Assembly (NCBI RefSeq): GCF_020544405.1
Contig: NZ_CP065410.1
Location: 5,332,001 to 5,396,000, forward strand
Direction of reading: 5' to 3'
Length of the DNA stretch: 64,000 nucleotides
Source of the DNA: Pseudomonas sp. IAC-BECa141
GTDB lineage: Bacteria > Pseudomonadota > Gammaproteobacteria > Pseudomonadales > Pseudomonadaceae
The notes beneath the pieces were generated by a model. That model made no database searches, had not been told where the DNA came from, and saw only the letters and a program-made list of their open reading frames with translations. The translations under genes were made by a program, and so were the position numbers. Below are positions 8,163 through 16,428 of this stretch, piece by piece. Positions within the stretch are counted from its first letter, which is position 1. Every line of letters starts with the position of its first letter.

Positions 8163-9013
8163 ATCGCAACAACGTGATACTCGCCGGACTGATCGGCGCC
8201 GGCATCCAGGCCTCCCGCACCCCGGCCCTGCATGAGCATGAGGGCGACGAACAGGGCCTGCGTTACCTGTACCGGCTGATCGATCTCGATCAACTGCAAC
8301 TGGACAGCAACGCCCTGCCCGACCTGCTGCTGGCCGCCGAGCGGATGAACTACACCGGGCTGAACATCACCTTCCCTTGCAAGCAGGCAATCATCCCGCT
8401 GCTCGATGAATTGTCCCCGGAAGCCCGAGGCATCGGTGCCGTGAACACGGTGGTGCTGAAGGACGGCAAGCGCGTCGGCCACAACACCGATTGCCTGGGT
8501 TTCGCCGAAGGTTTTCGTCGCGGCCTGCCAGACGTCGCCCGCGAACGTGTAGTCCAGATGGGCGCTGGTGGCGCAGGCGCGGCAGTGGCCCACGCCTTGT
8601 TGAGCGAAGGCGTACAGCAACTGAGCATTTTTGATGTGGACATGGAGCGCGCCGAATGTCTGGCCGACAACCTCAACCAGCATTTGGGTGCCGGTCGAGC
8701 CGTGGCCGGACATGATCTGGCGAGCACGTTGAGTCGGGCCGACGGCCTGGTAAACACCACGCCGATGGGCATGGCCAAATTACCCGGCATGCCCGTGCCG
8801 GCGGCATTGTTGCGACCCGAGTTGTGGGTAGCGGAGATCGTGTATTTCCCGCTGGAAACCGAACTGCTGCGCAACGCCCGCGCCCTGGGTTGCCGAACCC
8901 TGGATGGCGGCAACATGGCGGTGTTTCAGGCAGTGAAGGCGTTTGAGTTGTTCAGCGGCAGGGTGCCGGATGCGCAACGGATGCTCGCGCATTTTCAAAG
9001 CATGAAAGGTTGA
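8159..9013 (+). CDS. Quinate/shikimate dehydrogenase (AroE family)
   Basis: A 284-residue NAD(P)-dependent dehydrogenase of the AroE superfamily. The substrate pocket reads [12 protein letters not shown] instead of the biosynthetic SxSxxxHN; a serine-arginine-threonine pattern is, as I recall, that of quinate/shikimate dehydrogenases such as the Corynebacterium QSDH. The catalytic lysine (NITFPCKQ, about residue 75) and aspartate (NTDCLGF, about 111) are present, as is the nucleotide-binding [13 protein letters not shown] (about 140). It would oxidise quinate to 3-dehydroquinate or shikimate to 3-dehydroshikimate, feeding AroQ and QuiC1. ATGA overlap with aroQ indicates translational coupling. 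A REP pair follows the stop. Confidence 0.9.
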   Translation: MNRNNVILAGLIGAGIQASRTPALHEHEGDEQGLRYLYRLIDLDQLQLDSNALPDLLLAAERMNYTGLNITFPCKQAIIPLLDELSPEARGIGAVNTVVLKDGKRVGHNTDCLGFAEGFRRGLPDVARERVVQMGAGGAGAAVAHALLSEGVQQLSIFDVDMERAECLADNLNQHLGAGRAVAGHDLASTLSRADGLVNTTPMGMAKLPGMPVPAALLRPELWVAEIVYFPLETELLRNARALGCRTLDGGNMAVFQAVKAFELFSGRVPDAQRMLAHFQSMKG

Positions 9014-9030
9014 ATCGCACCTCTGCTCCC

Positions 9031-9120
9031 TGTGGGAGCGAGCTTGCTCGCGAACGCTTACCGTCAGCCAATAAATGTGCTGTCTGACACACCGCTTTCG
9101 CGAGCAAGCTCGCTCCCACA
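9031..9120. repeat. REP pair (inverted)
   Basis: Two copies of the Pseudomonas REP palindrome in opposite orientation: the first contains GTGGGAGCGAGCTTGCTCGC (9032-9051), the second its reverse complement ending at 9119, with about 45 bases between. It lies between the convergent dehydrogenase and TetR genes, where it can fold into a large hairpin and stop transcription from both sides. Confidence 0.92.
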
Positions 9121-9130
9121 AAGGGCGCCG

Positions 9131-9808
9131 TCACGCCTGCAAGTAGCGCAGTACCGATTCGCAAATCATCTCGCGATGACGCTGCTTGATGCTTTCGTCC
9201 GGCAGGTCGATCTGAAAGATCTCACCGAACGTGTGACGGTTCGACACGCGATAGAAGCAGAACGAACTGATCAACAGATGCACGTCCAGCGCGTCGAGCC
9301 CGGCGCGGAAAACCCCTTCTTCAGCACCACGGCGCAGAATCTCGCCCAGGGAATCGAGGATGGTGTTGTTCATCGCCTTGATTGCGTCGGAACGCTTCAC
9401 GTACTCGGCGTTGTGGATGTTTTCGATGCTGACGATCCGCACGAAATCGACGTTGCGATCGTGGTGATCGAAGGTGAATTCCACCAGGCGCCGGATCGCC
9501 TCCACCGGCTGCAGCTCGGCCAGGTGCAGGCGGTTTTCGGTGTTGCGGATATCGCCGTAGAGCTTCTCCAGCACCTCGACATACAACTGCTCCTTGCTGC
9601 CGAAGTAGTAATAGATCATGCGTTTGGAGGTGTGGATGCGCTCGGCGATCGCGTCCACGCGAGCACCGGACAGCCCCTGCTGGACGAACTCGACGATCGC
9701 CTCCTGGAGGATGTTCTCGCGGGTTTTTTCCGGGTTGTTCTTGCGACTCTTGCGCGGCTCTACCGCTGATGAAACGGGGGCTGCGGAAAGTTCTGAAGTC
9801 ATTGTCAT
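9131..9808 (-). CDS. TetR-family regulator of the quinate/shikimate genes
   Basis: A 225-residue TetR-type protein. The N-terminal DNA-binding domain spans about residues 25-75 (TRENILQEAIVEFVQQG, then HTSKRMIYYYFGSKEQLYVEVLEKLY with the family's YYYF recognition helix). The ligand domain follows, with a long acidic C-terminal helix. It lies 102 bases downstream of quiC1 on the same strand and is convergent with the dehydrogenase gene, the same arrangement I recall for PA0241-PA0245 in P. aeruginosa. It is the obvious candidate for binding the matching sites at 7636-7657 and 11905-11926. Start at 9808 (MTMTSEL) or 9802 cannot be told apart. Confidence 0.9.
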   Translation of the reverse strand: MTMTSELSAAPVSSAVEPRKSRKNNPEKTRENILQEAIVEFVQQGLSGARVDAIAERIHTSKRMIYYYFGSKEQLYVEVLEKLYGDIRNTENRLHLAELQPVEAIRRLVEFTFDHHDRNVDFVRIVSIENIHNAEYVKRSDAIKAMNNTILDSLGEILRRGAEEGVFRAGLDALDVHLLISSFCFYRVSNRHTFGEIFQIDLPDESIKQRHREMICESVLRYLQA

Positions 9809-9910
9809 TGCGGGCTCACGGCCATCACTGCACAGGCTGGCGATTATGGGCCGCGCGGCACAGTGAAGGAAGCCGCGCGACCCGGGTTTAATCCCGCGTT
9901 TACGAATTTC

Positions 9911-11812
9911 CTACAACTTCGCCTGGCGAACTGCGCCACTGCGTGATTTGGCCATCGCCGCCAACCGCACCGCAACGTTGGCCGCGCCGTAACCGGCATA
10001 ACCGTTCTTGCGCTGGATGATCTCGAAGAAGAAGCGCCCTTCGAACGGCTCGGTATAGACGTGAAACAACTCGCCACCCTGAGCGTCGCGGTCATACAGC
10101 ACGTTGTAGTACGCCAGCTCGCTGAGGAATTCGTCATCGAAATCGAAACGCGCCGCGAGGTCGTCGTAATAGTTCAGCGGGATGTCCAGCAGCGGCACCC
10201 CCGCCTCTTTCGCCCGGCTGACTTCGGCGAAGATATCGTCGCAATCGAAGGCGATGTGATGCACCCCGGAGCCGCGATAACTCGACAGCGCGTGTGAGAT
10301 CGCCGTGTTGCGGTTCTCGGAAATGTTCAGCGGCAGACGGATCGAACTGTCGCGGCTGCGCAGCGCGCGACTCTTCACCAGCCCGTACGGATCCGGCAGC
10401 ACCACTTCGTCATCGGCCTCGAAATCCAGCAGGCTCTTGTAGAACAGCACCCAACTGTCGAGGCTGTCTGCAGGCAGCGCCATGGCCATGTGATCGATGC
10501 GCTTGAGGCCGCCACGCGCCACTGCATCCGGCAGCAGATTGAAGTCGGTGCCATAGACATCCGCCTCCTGATCCACCAGATAAATCAGGCTGCCGTCCGG
10601 CGCACGCACCGCCGCCAGTTCCAGCTCGTTGGGGCCGACCAGTCCGCGATATGGCTGACCTTTATAGGCGACAGCGCGGGCCAGCGCGCTGGCGCTGTCC
10701 TTGACCCGCACGGCAGTGGCGCACAGCGACGGGCCGTGAGCCTCGAAAAAACTGTGGCCGAACGAATAGGGTTCGGAGTTGAGGATCAGGTTGATATCGC
10801 CCTGACGCAACAGGCTGACGCTCTTGGAGCGATGCTGGCCGGCCTTGACGAAACCCAGCCGTTCCAGCCAGTTCGACAGCTTGGCGCCGAGGGCTTCGTC
10901 GACGGCGAACTCCAGAAACTCGATGCCGTTGTATTCGCTGGCCTTCGGCGTTTCGAAGAGGATGTCGCGGTTATCCACAGGACGGATTTCCTGCTCCAGA
11001 CGCTGGCGGGTTTTCTCCTCCAGGTACAGCAGCGAACGCAGACCGTCGGCCGCGTTGGCCCGAGGCGGCGCGGCACGGAAGCCGTCGTTGAAGATTTCCA
11101 GCGACAGCGGCCCGGTGTAGCCGCTCTGGATGATGGGTGCGAGGAAGCCCGGCAGATCAAACTCGCCCTGCCCCGGAAAGCAGCGGAAATGCCGGCTCCA
11201 CTCCAGTACGTCCATCGCCAGGATCGGCGCGTCGGCCATTTGCACGAAGAAAATCTTGTTGCCGGGAATCTCGGCAATCGCCCGTGGATCGCCCTTGAGC
11301 GACAGTGTGTGGAAGCTGTCGAGCAACACGCCGAGGGCCGGATGATCAGCCTGACGCACGATGTCCCAGACCTGTTGATAAGTGTTCACATGACGGCCCC
11401 AGGCCAGCGCTTCATAACCGATGCGCAGACCACGAGCGCCGGCGCGCTCGGCCAGCAGACGCAGGTCGTCGATGAGGATCTGTTGATCGCCGATACTGTC
11501 GGGGGAGGCATTGCTGCAGACCAGCACCAGGTCGGTGCCCAGTTCCTGCATCAGGTCGAACTTGCGCTCGGCCCGCTCCAGATTGCGCTCCAGACGATCG
11601 CGGCGGCAGCCTTCGAAATCGCGGAACGGCTGGAACAGGGTGATGGCGATTCCAAGGTCGGCGCACATCTGCCGGATTTCCCGGGGACTGCCGTCGTAAT
11701 ACAGAAGATCGTTCTCGAAAATCTCCACCCCGTCGAACCCGGCGGCGGCAATGGCTTCGAGCTTTTCCGGCAGGGTTCCGCTCAAGGAGACGGTGGCAAT
11801 GGATCGCTGCAT
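9911..11812 (-). CDS. quiC1: 3-dehydroshikimate dehydratase with HPPD-like domain
   Basis: A 633-residue two-domain protein. Residues 1 to about 285 form a TIM barrel of the xylose-isomerase/AP-endonuclease-2 superfamily (GFDGVEIFENDL, LGVLLDSFHTLS, LSLEIFNDGF are the metal-ligand regions) that dehydrates 3-dehydroshikimate to protocatechuate. From about 300 to 625 it carries a vicinal-oxygen-chelate domain like 4-hydroxyphenylpyruvate dioxygenase, with metal-binding motifs RIDHMAMAL, GVHHIAFDCDD and FFEIIQR all retained. This fusion is the known QuiC1 form of pseudomonads; the role of the second domain is not settled. Start at 11812 is supported by GGGAG. The gene is divergent from the MFS transporter, with a shared operator between them. 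Confidence 0.93.
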   Translation of the reverse strand: MQRSIATVSLSGTLPEKLEAIAAAGFDGVEIFENDLLYYDGSPREIRQMCADLGIAITLFQPFRDFEGCRRDRLERNLERAERKFDLMQELGTDLVLVCSNASPDSIGDQQILIDDLRLLAERAGARGLRIGYEALAWGRHVNTYQQVWDIVRQADHPALGVLLDSFHTLSLKGDPRAIAEIPGNKIFFVQMADAPILAMDVLEWSRHFRCFPGQGEFDLPGFLAPIIQSGYTGPLSLEIFNDGFRAAPPRANAADGLRSLLYLEEKTRQRLEQEIRPVDNRDILFETPKASEYNGIEFLEFAVDEALGAKLSNWLERLGFVKAGQHRSKSVSLLRQGDINLILNSEPYSFGHSFFEAHGPSLCATAVRVKDSASALARAVAYKGQPYRGLVGPNELELAAVRAPDGSLIYLVDQEADVYGTDFNLLPDAVARGGLKRIDHMAMALPADSLDSWVLFYKSLLDFEADDEVVLPDPYGLVKSRALRSRDSSIRLPLNISENRNTAISHALSSYRGSGVHHIAFDCDDIFAEVSRAKEAGVPLLDIPLNYYDDLAARFDFDDEFLSELAYYNVLYDRDAQGGELFHVYTEPFEGRFFFEIIQRKNGYAGYGAANVAVRLAAMAKSRSGAVRQAKL

Positions 11813-11904
11813 GTTTCAACTCCCGGTGGAGACGTCGGCTACGGAAATTGCGCCGCTTTTATAGAGTGAGCGAATTATTGGTCCCGGTTTTTCATTGAGC
11901 AATT

Positions 11905-11926
11905 TAAACTGTACTACCCGGTTAGT
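11905..11926 (+). promoter_or_regulatory. Shared operator between quiC1 and the transporter gene
   Basis: The site reads TAAACTGTACTA, CCC, GGTTAGT. Its core ACTACCCGGTTAGT is a palindrome at 12 of 14 positions, a common shape for TetR-type operators. It is 17/22 identical to the site before aroQ (7636-7657, reverse strand) and lies 93 bases before quiC1 and 160 before the MFS gene. Confidence 0.6.
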
Positions 11927-12085
11927 TTTGCGTGCGATTATCGAACACAATGCCGGTTTGGCGAATTGACGATTTTTCGTCCACTGCCCAACATCCGTCT
12001 CACCTTGAGTCCGGAACTGAACCACCGGTCGCAGCGTGCACAACAAAAGCACACCAAATAACAAATCCAAAAACGGGTGGAACAC

Positions 12086-13423
12086 ATGATTCCTTCACAG
12101 ACTTCCCGCATGGCTCCGGCCATGAGCACTGCCACGGGTGGCATCGGCGACAAGATCCGCGGCGCCATGGCCGTCGGCAAGACCCGTTGGGGCATGCTGG
12201 CGCTGGTGTTTTTCGCCACCACCCTGAACTACATCGACCGCGCCGCCCTCGGCGTCATGCAGCCGATCCTCGCCAAGGAAATGAGCTGGACGGCGATGGA
12301 CTACGCCAACATCAACTTCTGGTTTCAGGTCGGCTACGCGATCGGCTTCGTGCTGCAGGGACGGCTGATCGACCGGGTCGGCGTCAAACGCGTGTTCTTC
12401 TGCGCGGTGCTGCTCTGGAGCCTGGCCACCGGCGCCCATGGTCTGGCGACCTCGGCGGTGGGCTTCATGGTCTGCCGGTTCATCCTCGGCCTGACCGAAG
12501 CGGCCAACTACCCGGCCTGTGTGAAGACCACGCGCCTGTGGTTCCCGGCCGGCGAGCGCGCCGTGGCCACCGGCATCTTCAACGCCGGCACCAACGTCGG
12601 CGCGATGTTTACCCCGATGCTGCTGCCACTGATCCTTCGCGTGTGGGGCTGGCAGGCCGCATTCCTGTGCATGTCGGCACTGGGCGGGATCTGGCTGCTG
12701 TTCTGGGGCCTGAAGTATTTCAATCCGGAAGATCACCCGAGCGTGAAGCAGTCGGAGCTGGACTACATTCAGAAAGAAGTCGAACCGGAACAGGCCCGCG
12801 TACCGTTCTCGCGAATCCTGCGCATGCGCGGCACCTGGGCCTTCGCCCTCGCCTACGCGCTGACCGCGCCGGTGTTCTGGTTCTACCTGTACTGGCTGCC
12901 GCCGTTTCTCAATCAGCAATACAACCTGGGCATCAACGTCACCCAGATGGGCATTCCGCTGATCATCATCTACGTGACAGCCGACTTCGGCAGCGTGGGC
13001 GGCGGGATTCTGTCTTCGTTCCTGATCGGTCGCGGCATGAACTCGATCAAGGCGCGGCTGCTGTCGATGTTCCTGTTCGCCTGCTGCATCATCGGCGTGG
13101 TGATGGCTGCCGGATCCGCCAACCTGTGGATCGCCGTCGCCGCCATCTCCCTGGCCATCGGCGCGCATCAGGCCTGGACTGCCAACATCTGGAGCCTGGT
13201 GATGGACTACACGCCCAAGCACATGATGAGCACGGTCTTCGGTTTCGGCGGCATGTGCGCGGCGATCGGCGGGATGTTCATGACCCAGATCGTCGGCCAC
13301 ATCCTGACCGTCACCAACAACAACTACACCGTGTTGTTCACCCTGATCCCGGCGATGTACTTCATTGCCCTGACCTGGATGTACTTCGTGGCACCGCGCA
13401 AGATTCCTACCGTTACCGAGTAA
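12086..13423 (+). CDS. MFS transporter, likely quinate/shikimate uptake
   Basis: A 445-residue permease of the anion:cation symporter (ACS/ExuT-like) branch of the major facilitator superfamily. It shows the family start (RWGMLALVFFATTLNYIDRAALGVMQP), the loop 2-3 motif GRLIDRVGVKR (about residue 95) and twelve hydrophobic segments. ACS carriers import organic anions such as hexuronates, phthalate and aromatic acids. Its divergent position to quiC1 with a common operator argues for quinate, shikimate or dehydroshikimate as substrate. Start ATG at 12086 has GGGTGG five bases upstream; an in-frame GTG at 12077 overlaps that site and is not preferred. A REP pair follows the stop. Confidence 0.88.
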   Translation: MIPSQTSRMAPAMSTATGGIGDKIRGAMAVGKTRWGMLALVFFATTLNYIDRAALGVMQPILAKEMSWTAMDYANINFWFQVGYAIGFVLQGRLIDRVGVKRVFFCAVLLWSLATGAHGLATSAVGFMVCRFILGLTEAANYPACVKTTRLWFPAGERAVATGIFNAGTNVGAMFTPMLLPLILRVWGWQAAFLCMSALGGIWLLFWGLKYFNPEDHPSVKQSELDYIQKEVEPEQARVPFSRILRMRGTWAFALAYALTAPVFWFYLYWLPPFLNQQYNLGINVTQMGIPLIIIYVTADFGSVGGGILSSFLIGRGMNSIKARLLSMFLFACCIIGVVMAAGSANLWIAVAAISLAIGAHQAWTANIWSLVMDYTPKHMMSTVFGFGGMCAAIGGMFMTQIVGHILTVTNNNYTVLFTLIPAMYFIALTWMYFVAPRKIPTVTE

Positions 13424-13435
13424 CCTGCCCTTCCT

Positions 13436-13525
13436 TGTGGGAGCGAGCTTGCTCGCGAATGCGGACTGACATTCAGCACTGACGTTGAATGACACACCGC
13501 CTTCGTGAGCAAGCTCACTCCCACA
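13436..13525. repeat. REP pair (inverted)
   Basis: Opposed copies of the same REP palindrome as at 9031. The right arm carries two changes (CTTCGTGAGC, CTCACTCCC) relative to the standard core, so the pair is slightly decayed. It separates the convergent MFS and EamA genes. Confidence 0.9.
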
Positions 13526-13532
13526 GTGTTTT

Positions 13533-14411
13533 TCAGCGCCGGCTCTGCTGCCACGCTGCCGCCAGTCCGCTGCAACAGATCACCGCAATCCCGATCACCG
13601 TCATCAGGGTCGGCGTGTGCGCAAACAGCAACCAGCCCAACAACCCCGCGAACACGATCTGGCAATAACCGAACGGTGCCAGCAGCGCCGGCGCGGCATG
13701 GCGGAACGCCTGGGTCAGAAACAGGTGTGCGGTCATCCCGCAACTGCCCAGCGCCAGCATCAACAATCCGTGCCCCAGGCTTGGCACCTGCCAGAAGAAC
13801 GGCACCAGCGCACTCATCACCAGCGTGTTGCACAACCCGGCGAAAAAATTACTGGTGGTCGGGCTGTCGACTTCCGAGAGTTTGCGGGTGAGCAACTGAT
13901 AGAAGCAGAAAAACAGCGCCGAACAGAACGGCAAGAGAATCGCCGGAGTAAACAAGTCACCGCCCGGATGGACGATGATCAGCACACCGATGAACCCGCA
14001 CACCACCGCGATCCACTGACCGCCCGTCACCCTTTCCTTGAGCAGCGGTACCGACAGCGCCGTCACCAGCACCGGCGCAAGAAAGTTGACTGCCGTAGCC
14101 TCGGCCAGCGGGATGTACAGCAACGCCGTGGTGAAAAACAGGCTGGTGCCCAACAGGCACAACGCCCGCGCCAACTGCCATAACGGGCGTTTGGTGCGCA
14201 GCACACGCAGCCCGGACTGCGGCAGGAAAATTCCCGCCATCAGCAGCGTGTGCACCAGATACCGCGCCCACACCACCATGACGATCGGATAAAAACCCGA
14301 AAGGTATTTCGACAGCGCGTCGTGGCTGGAGAACAGGAAGGTTGCCACGACAATCAGCAAGATCCCCTTGAAGGGTTGGTTGACACCGGAAAGCGGAGTG
14401 CTGACGGTCAT
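13533..14411 (-). CDS. EamA-family (DMT) transporter
   Basis: A 292-residue inner-membrane protein with ten predicted hydrophobic segments and two EamA repeats (about residues 12-150 and 160-290). It has typical features such as PLAEATAVNFLAPVLVTALS, which ends the first repeat, and ERVTGGQWIAVVCGFIGVLI. EamA proteins are usually exporters of metabolites. The gene begins 66 bases after the TIM-barrel gene on the same strand, so the two probably form an operon controlled from the site at 15408-15425. Substrate unknown; an acid intermediate of the neighbouring pathway is a reasonable guess. Confidence 0.87.
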   Translation of the reverse strand: MTVSTPLSGVNQPFKGILLIVVATFLFSSHDALSKYLSGFYPIVMVVWARYLVHTLLMAGIFLPQSGLRVLRTKRPLWQLARALCLLGTSLFFTTALLYIPLAEATAVNFLAPVLVTALSVPLLKERVTGGQWIAVVCGFIGVLIIVHPGGDLFTPAILLPFCSALFFCFYQLLTRKLSEVDSPTTSNFFAGLCNTLVMSALVPFFWQVPSLGHGLLMLALGSCGMTAHLFLTQAFRHAAPALLAPFGYCQIVFAGLLGWLLFAHTPTLMTVIGIAVICCSGLAAAWQQSRR

Positions 14412-14477
14412 TGGCTCTCTCTGAATAAAAAATAAACGGTGACGAGGACGCAGTTGCCCTCGCCCCTTGAAGCAGAC

Positions 14478-15293
14478 TTAAAGCCGGGCCAACAATTCCC
14501 GCGTCCGGTCGATTGCCATTTGCGCCCGCTGCAAACCACTCACGCCTTGCTCCAGCAATTTGACCGTGGGAATTTCCAGGCTCAGGGGAAGGTTAGCCGC
14601 AAGACTGTGCAACAAGCCGATCAAGTCACAATCGCCCTCGCCGGGAAACCGTCGTTCATGGCGGGCCTGACGCAAGATCTCGGCCATGTCCGTCGGCCTC
14701 GGCCCGGCCACATCGCACAACTGTGCATAGCGCAGCCGCGAGACCGGCACACCGGCCAGATCTTCCAGCCGCGATCCGGAACGGTCGAAGTGAAACGCAT
14801 CGATCAGCACCGCCCCATTTTCGCGCCCGGCATTGTCGACGATGCGCAACGCCTGTTCGAGATTGCGCGTATCGGTCCAGGGCATGAACTCCAGATGCGG
14901 ATGCAAACCGTACGGCGCCGCCAGATCGCAGAGTGCCGCAAAATGATCGGTGAGCCGTTGTTCGTCGGGATCGTTGCCGGCGACCAGCAACTCGCTGGCA
15001 CCGAACTCCGCGCCGACGCTGAGCAGCTTCTCGAAATCCGCGACCACTGTCTGCGGTTTCAAACGCAGGATTTCCACGTCGAGCACGCCAATTCCGGTGT
15101 CACGCAAACGCGCCAGCGTCTGACGCCGCAAATCGCCGTCGGCTACCAGCGCAAAGTGATATTCCTCTGGCGTCGCCGGCTCCAGACGCAGACCGACATG
15201 GCTGTACCCGGCACGGGCGGCGACCTCGACCATCTCGGGTGGCGAGAGCTCCAGCACGGTCAGGCTGGCCAGGGACAGAATTCGCTCGCTCAT
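14478..15293 (-). CDS. TIM-barrel sugar isomerase/epimerase-like protein
   Basis: A 271-residue protein of the xylose-isomerase-like TIM-barrel superfamily (AP endonuclease 2 family): barrel strands such as GYSHVGLRLEP, ELLVAGNDPDEQ, HPHLEFMPWTD, GAVLIDAFHFDRSG and RFPGEGDCDLIG carry the metal-binding Glu, Asp and His residues at the expected places. Family members include hydroxypyruvate isomerase, inosose dehydratase and 3-dehydroshikimate dehydratase; the resemblance to the QuiC1 N-terminal half makes a dehydratase acting on a hydroaromatic acid plausible, but sequence alone does not decide. The start at 15293 (MSERILS) has GAGG upstream; the frame extends to 15395 without support. The operator at 15408 lies about 115 bases before the start. 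Confidence 0.85.
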   Translation of the reverse strand: MSERILSLASLTVLELSPPEMVEVAARAGYSHVGLRLEPATPEEYHFALVADGDLRRQTLARLRDTGIGVLDVEILRLKPQTVVADFEKLLSVGAEFGASELLVAGNDPDEQRLTDHFAALCDLAAPYGLHPHLEFMPWTDTRNLEQALRIVDNAGRENGAVLIDAFHFDRSGSRLEDLAGVPVSRLRYAQLCDVAGPRPTDMAEILRQARHERRFPGEGDCDLIGLLHSLAANLPLSLEIPTVKLLEQGVSGLQRAQMAIDRTRELLARL

Positions 15294-15407
15294 GGCCGCG
15301 CCTCGGCCAATCCGGGTGACGTAGCGGAGCGAATGCCGATTCGAAGGGGCGGGTTCAAGGGGAGATCCTCTTGTGATTATTGTGGGAAAAGTCACTCCCG
15401 CAACAAT

Positions 15408-15425
15408 TTAGAACCCGGTTCCAGA
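15408..15425 (+). promoter_or_regulatory. IclR-type operator before the epimerase operon
   Basis: TTAGAACCCGGTTCCAGA contains the perfect inverted repeat GAACC-C-GGTTC. The same 18-base word with two changes occurs, in reverse orientation, at 16383-16400 before the flavoprotein gene. Both flank the IclR gene, which is the likely binding protein. Confidence 0.65.
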
Positions 15426-15474
15426 TTCTCCCACCCGCCCGACTGAAAAGTGGGCGAACAGCGCACAACTTTGT

Positions 15475-16251
15475 TTAAACGAACAACTCCGACGCCAGGC
15501 TGGCCGCCGACAGCTCCTCGGTAAACGTCAGCAACAGCGGCGCCAGTTCATGCAGCCGCGCCCCCGGCATCCGTGCGCTCGGCCCGGCGATACTGAGCAC
15601 GCCAATCACCCGGCCATCGGCGGGGTGTTTCACCACGGCGGCAATCGCCGAAGTGCCCACCGCCGAACTTTCCTCTACACACGCATAGCCCTGTTCCCGG
15701 GCGACGCGCAGGCGTTCGAGCAGTTCAATATTGGAGCGCGGCGCATTGGGCCCGATATCCGCCGGCACCTCCGCACCCTGGCGCTCGACCAGCGACAACG
15801 CTTCGGCGTCGCTCATGCACGCCAGCCATGCATGGCCCGACGCGGTGTAAAACAGCGGCGCATCGCGGCCCATGTCCGGGTCGTAACGCAGGCCGATACG
15901 GGCGCCCTGGGCCTTGGCGATCCAGGTCTGGCGCTCGCCGTCGATCACCCCCAGGCGCACCAGTTCACCGGTTTCCTGAGCCAGGCGATCGAGCACTGGC
16001 TGCACAATGTCGGCCCCACTGCTGGACAGGTACTGAAAGCCCATCGCAACCAGTTTGGTCGACAGGTGATAACGCAACGTCTCCGGGTTCTGCCGCACGT
16101 AACCCAGACGGATCAGCTCGGCGAGCAGGCGGTGCGTCGCGCTCTTCGGAATATCCAGTTGATCGGCCAGTGCCTGCATCGGCAACCCGCGCGGATCACT
16201 GGTAAGGCTTTCCAGCACGCTGAAAACCCGTTCGATTTGACTGCCGGCCAT
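15475..16251 (-). CDS. IclR-family transcriptional regulator
   Basis: A 258-residue IclR-type protein: winged helix-turn-helix at about residues 5-65 (ERVFSVLESLTSDPRGLPMQALADQLDIPKSATHRLLAEL split over two helices) and an effector domain from about 80 to 250 with the family motif GKAQ/WIAKAQGARIG and CVEESSAVGTSAIAAVV. IclR regulators often govern aromatic and hydroaromatic acid catabolism (PcaR, PobR, KdgR types). It is divergent from the flavoprotein gene and upstream of the epimerase-EamA pair. Matching palindromes at 15408 and 16383 are its likely operators. The effector is probably a substrate or intermediate of the flavoprotein pathway. Confidence 0.92.
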   Translation of the reverse strand: MAGSQIERVFSVLESLTSDPRGLPMQALADQLDIPKSATHRLLAELIRLGYVRQNPETLRYHLSTKLVAMGFQYLSSSGADIVQPVLDRLAQETGELVRLGVIDGERQTWIAKAQGARIGLRYDPDMGRDAPLFYTASGHAWLACMSDAEALSLVERQGAEVPADIGPNAPRSNIELLERLRVAREQGYACVEESSAVGTSAIAAVVKHPADGRVIGVLSIAGPSARMPGARLHELAPLLLTFTEELSAASLASELFV

Positions 16252-16382
16252 GGTGCGCTCTCGGTGAAATTTCGCCGATTCTAGAAGACATCCCGAGGAA
16301 TGCGAAATCTGGAGCCCGGAGTCCGATAACCGCCCACTTTGCGCGTCAGTCGGTTGATCTGCTTCGCCCGCGCTGGTTATTT

Positions 16383-16400
16383 TCTGGAACCTGATTCTAA
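16383..16400 (-). promoter_or_regulatory. IclR-type operator before the flavoprotein gene
   Basis: On the minus strand the site reads TTAGAATCAGGTTCCAGA, matching the site at 15408-15425 at 16 of 18 positions. It is 28 bases before the flavoprotein ATG, a position suited to repression by blocking RNA polymerase or ribosome-proximal transcription start. Confidence 0.65.
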
Positions 16401-16428
16401 AAATAATTGATTACTGGAGCCTTTCCTG

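Noticed and set aside
9031..9120. CRISPR-like repeats
   Set aside because: The repeats are inverted REP palindromes in pairs, with no regular array or spacers.
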